DNA of 5,912 nucleotides from Deferribacteres bacterium (GTDB lineage: Bacteria; Nitrospirota; Thermodesulfovibrionia; UBA6902), in NCBI GenBank assembly GCA_013152795.1, contig JAADFS010000102.1:1-5912 (forward strand), written 5' to 3'. This document shows positions 4,333 through 5,912 of this stretch, one piece after another. The first letter of the stretch is position 1. The number at the start of each line of letters is the position of its first letter. Position numbers and translations under genes: made by a program. The notes under the pieces were generated by a model. The model ran no database searches. It was not told the origin of the DNA and worked only from the letters and a program-made list of their open reading frames with translations.

Positions 4333-5912
4333 CTACTTTACATACCCTGCAATATTGGGTATCTGCATCCCGTGGTGAAAGAGATAGGCGATAACAAGGG
4401 CCACCGGTATAATAAACAGGAAAAGGGCTACAAAATACACCCAGACCATCTTTCCGAACTGTGCCTCCCGGAGCTTTTTGAAATCCGTTATAATGCCGAG
4501 ACTCATGAATGTCAGCATGAAGAACAGTTTTCTCATGCCTTTTTCAATGGGTACGGCTCCCGCCTTCACGGACTTCAGGAACGGCATGGCCTCGGGCGCA
4601 CCGGCCTGCCCCGGCCCGAAGTAAAGGGCGAGCAGAAAGAGCCAGGTAAAGAAGTAGCCGATAACAAACTTCGGGAACCTGTGCCAGACCTCTGACACCG
4701 GAACCGTCTCCCCCGGCCTTCGGTCGATGCTGTAGACCCAGACCATTGCCAGCACAAAGGCCCATATACCTATGAACATGTCGATCCATACCTTTGTCAT
4801 CACAGCGCTTGAGGTTATAATGCCTGACGGCCATTTTACCGCGCCGTTGGTGTCGGCTTCTATTTTGTTCCGCATGAGTTCGTCCATCAACTCACCCGCC
4901 GCGGCGTCCGCGCCGTCCGTCTTGACGGACATGCCCAGTGCGGCACCTGCGACCAGCGGGTCTTTTGTAGTGGGCCATACATGGGTGAAGAATCCCGGAA
5001 GGATGACAAGCTCGATGACCGCCCATATAACAACCAGTGCAGAGACCATTATGGACACAACGGGTTTCGCCCTGACCGCGCCTCCCGTAGCCACCGCCGC
5101 TGATACGCCGCATATTGAAATGCCCGAGCCGAGCACAGCGGCCGTCTTGCGGGGAAGCTTGAATATCTTGCGTGAGATAATATAAACGCCGGGCCAGAAT
5201 ACCATGTAAGCCACAATGGTCGCCACAGCGCCTGCAATAAAGAGATCAAACGTCAGGCCGGTCGCCGCCTTTCCCAGTTTCTGCGACATACCTGCAAGCT
5301 TGATCGGGAGATAGCCGAGTTTCACTCCAAGGGTGACTATCGCTGTCTTGATATACCATTCCGGTTTTGCCGCCTCGCTCAGAAAATCTGCAAACCCCTT
5401 GAAAAAATTCCCTATGATCAGGCCGACGATCAACGCCAGGATAAACGAGCCTCCGCCGCCGAGCGAAAGCGCAAAGTTCAGCCCGTACTTGTTCATGTTG
5501 ATCTTGTTTGCCGCGAAAAAGGCGTGATGCCCTATAAACCACGTGGCGATTGTCAGGAAAAAGATAATCGTCCATCCTATAAAAAACTTCCTGACATTCC
5601 ATTTCATGGACGCGGCGCCTATACAGGTGGCAATGGTGAAGATGACGTATGTCCATATGATGCTCCACCATCCCAGTCCCTTGTAAAAGTCCTTGGCGGT
5701 GAGGCTGTACTTCTTGCCAAGGGCGTAAAAGGCATGGCTGATTGCACCCTTGCCTCCTTCAGGCACGTTAAACACCCATTTCGTCGGATAAGTGATCCAT
5801 CCGACCAGGTCGATCCCCGCTATGTTCAGGAGTGATAAAAAGAAAAAGCCGACACCCAGCCATACCGCCCACCAGTCTTCCTGGGTCAGCATGCCCGAGT
5901 ACCATCTTCTTT
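4333..5912 (-). CDS. yeiH: Long YeiH-family putative sulfate/sulfite exporter (5' end probably outside window)
   Basis: This encodes a polytopic inner-membrane protein of the YeiH / putative sulfate exporter family. Counting from the ATG at 5892, it has 519 residues against about 350 in E. coli YeiH. The family signature GSGISICG is at 255-262, followed by a conserved Ala-rich run (VSAAVATGGAVRAKP). GMSVKTDGADAAAGELMDEL (320-339) and the closing MSLGIITDFKKLREA (463-477) also align with YeiH. About ten hydrophobic segments are visible, including two or three in an N-terminal extension of about 135 residues. Frame 5893-5912 is open and reads RRWYSG, with no good ribosome site before the ATG, so the true start is probably upstream. 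By family it should export sulfate or a related anion; the substrate is unproven. The nearby rhodanese and DsrE-like genes support a sulfur role. Two small unknown genes follow on the same strand. Confidence 0.88.
   Translation of the reverse strand, partial: RRWYSGMLTQEDWWAVWLGVGFFFLSLLNIAGIDLVGWITYPTKWVFNVPEGGKGAISHAFYALGKKYSLTAKDFYKGLGWWSIIWTYVIFTIATCIGAASMKWNVRKFFIGWTIIFFLTIATWFIGHHAFFAANKINMNKYGLNFALSLGGGGSFILALIVGLIIGNFFKGFADFLSEAAKPEWYIKTAIVTLGVKLGYLPIKLAGMSQKLGKAATGLTFDLFIAGAVATIVAYMVFWPGVYIISRKIFKLPRKTAAVLGSGISICGVSAAVATGGAVRAKPVVSIMVSALVVIWAVIELVILPGFFTHVWPTTKDPLVAGAALGMSVKTDGADAAAGELMDELMRNKIEADTNGAVKWPSGIITSSAVMTKVWIDMFIGIWAFVLAMVWVYSIDRRPGETVPVSEVWHRFPKFVIGYFFTWLFLLALYFGPGQAGAPEAMPFLKSVKAGAVPIEKGMRKLFFMLTFMSLGIITDFKKLREAQFGKMVWVYFVALFLFIIPVALVIAYLFHHGMQIPNIAGYVK

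Noticed and set aside
4372..5835. Several plus-strand open frames of 64-137 codons and minus-strand alternative frames
   Set aside because: They all lie antisense to or out of frame with the long YeiH-type gene, lack ribosome sites and have the low-complexity composition of shadow frames.

Overview
The window looks like chromosomal DNA of a free-living, probably anaerobic bacterium with a Gram-negative envelope. The envelope is inferred from an Mla-type lipid ABC transporter and an exported rhodanese. Small DsrE-fold proteins beside a rhodanese and a long YeiH-type exporter suggest a sulfur-metabolising lineage such as Nitrospirota or a sulfate-reducing relative. That placement is inferred from gene content only; nothing here fixes the taxonomy.

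Layout. Positions 1-1149 (minus strand) hold mlaE and the start of mlaF, which overlap by 4 bp; mlaF runs off the left edge. Positions 1150-1361 are an AT-rich divergent control region. Positions 1362-3276 (plus strand) hold an apparent four-gene sulfur-transfer operon: a secreted two-domain rhodanese, then three small proteins of the DsrE/DsrF/DsrH (TusDCB) type. The middle one has only 54 residues. A large set of AGTGTCAGT inverted repeats separates the rhodanese from the trio. Positions 3277-3438 carry a perfect 18-bp bidirectional terminator hairpin between converging transcripts. Positions 3439-4079 (minus strand) hold two unrecognised small genes: a three-helix membrane protein and a 63-residue charged protein with two cysteines. 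Positions 4080-4332 have no gene but are rich in repeats. Positions 4333-5912 (minus strand) hold a long YeiH-family putative sulfate/sulfite exporter whose start probably lies beyond the right edge.

How the genes may work together. The rhodanese would handle sulfane sulfur outside the cytoplasm, and the DsrE-like trio would relay or sense persulfide inside it. The YeiH-type protein would expel an oxidised sulfur anion. The convergent sulfur genes suggest a small sulfur-handling island next to a housekeeping lipid transporter. The most unusual points are the miniaturised DsrEFH-like trio with cysteines in only one subunit, the repeat structure just upstream of it, and the extended YeiH protein.
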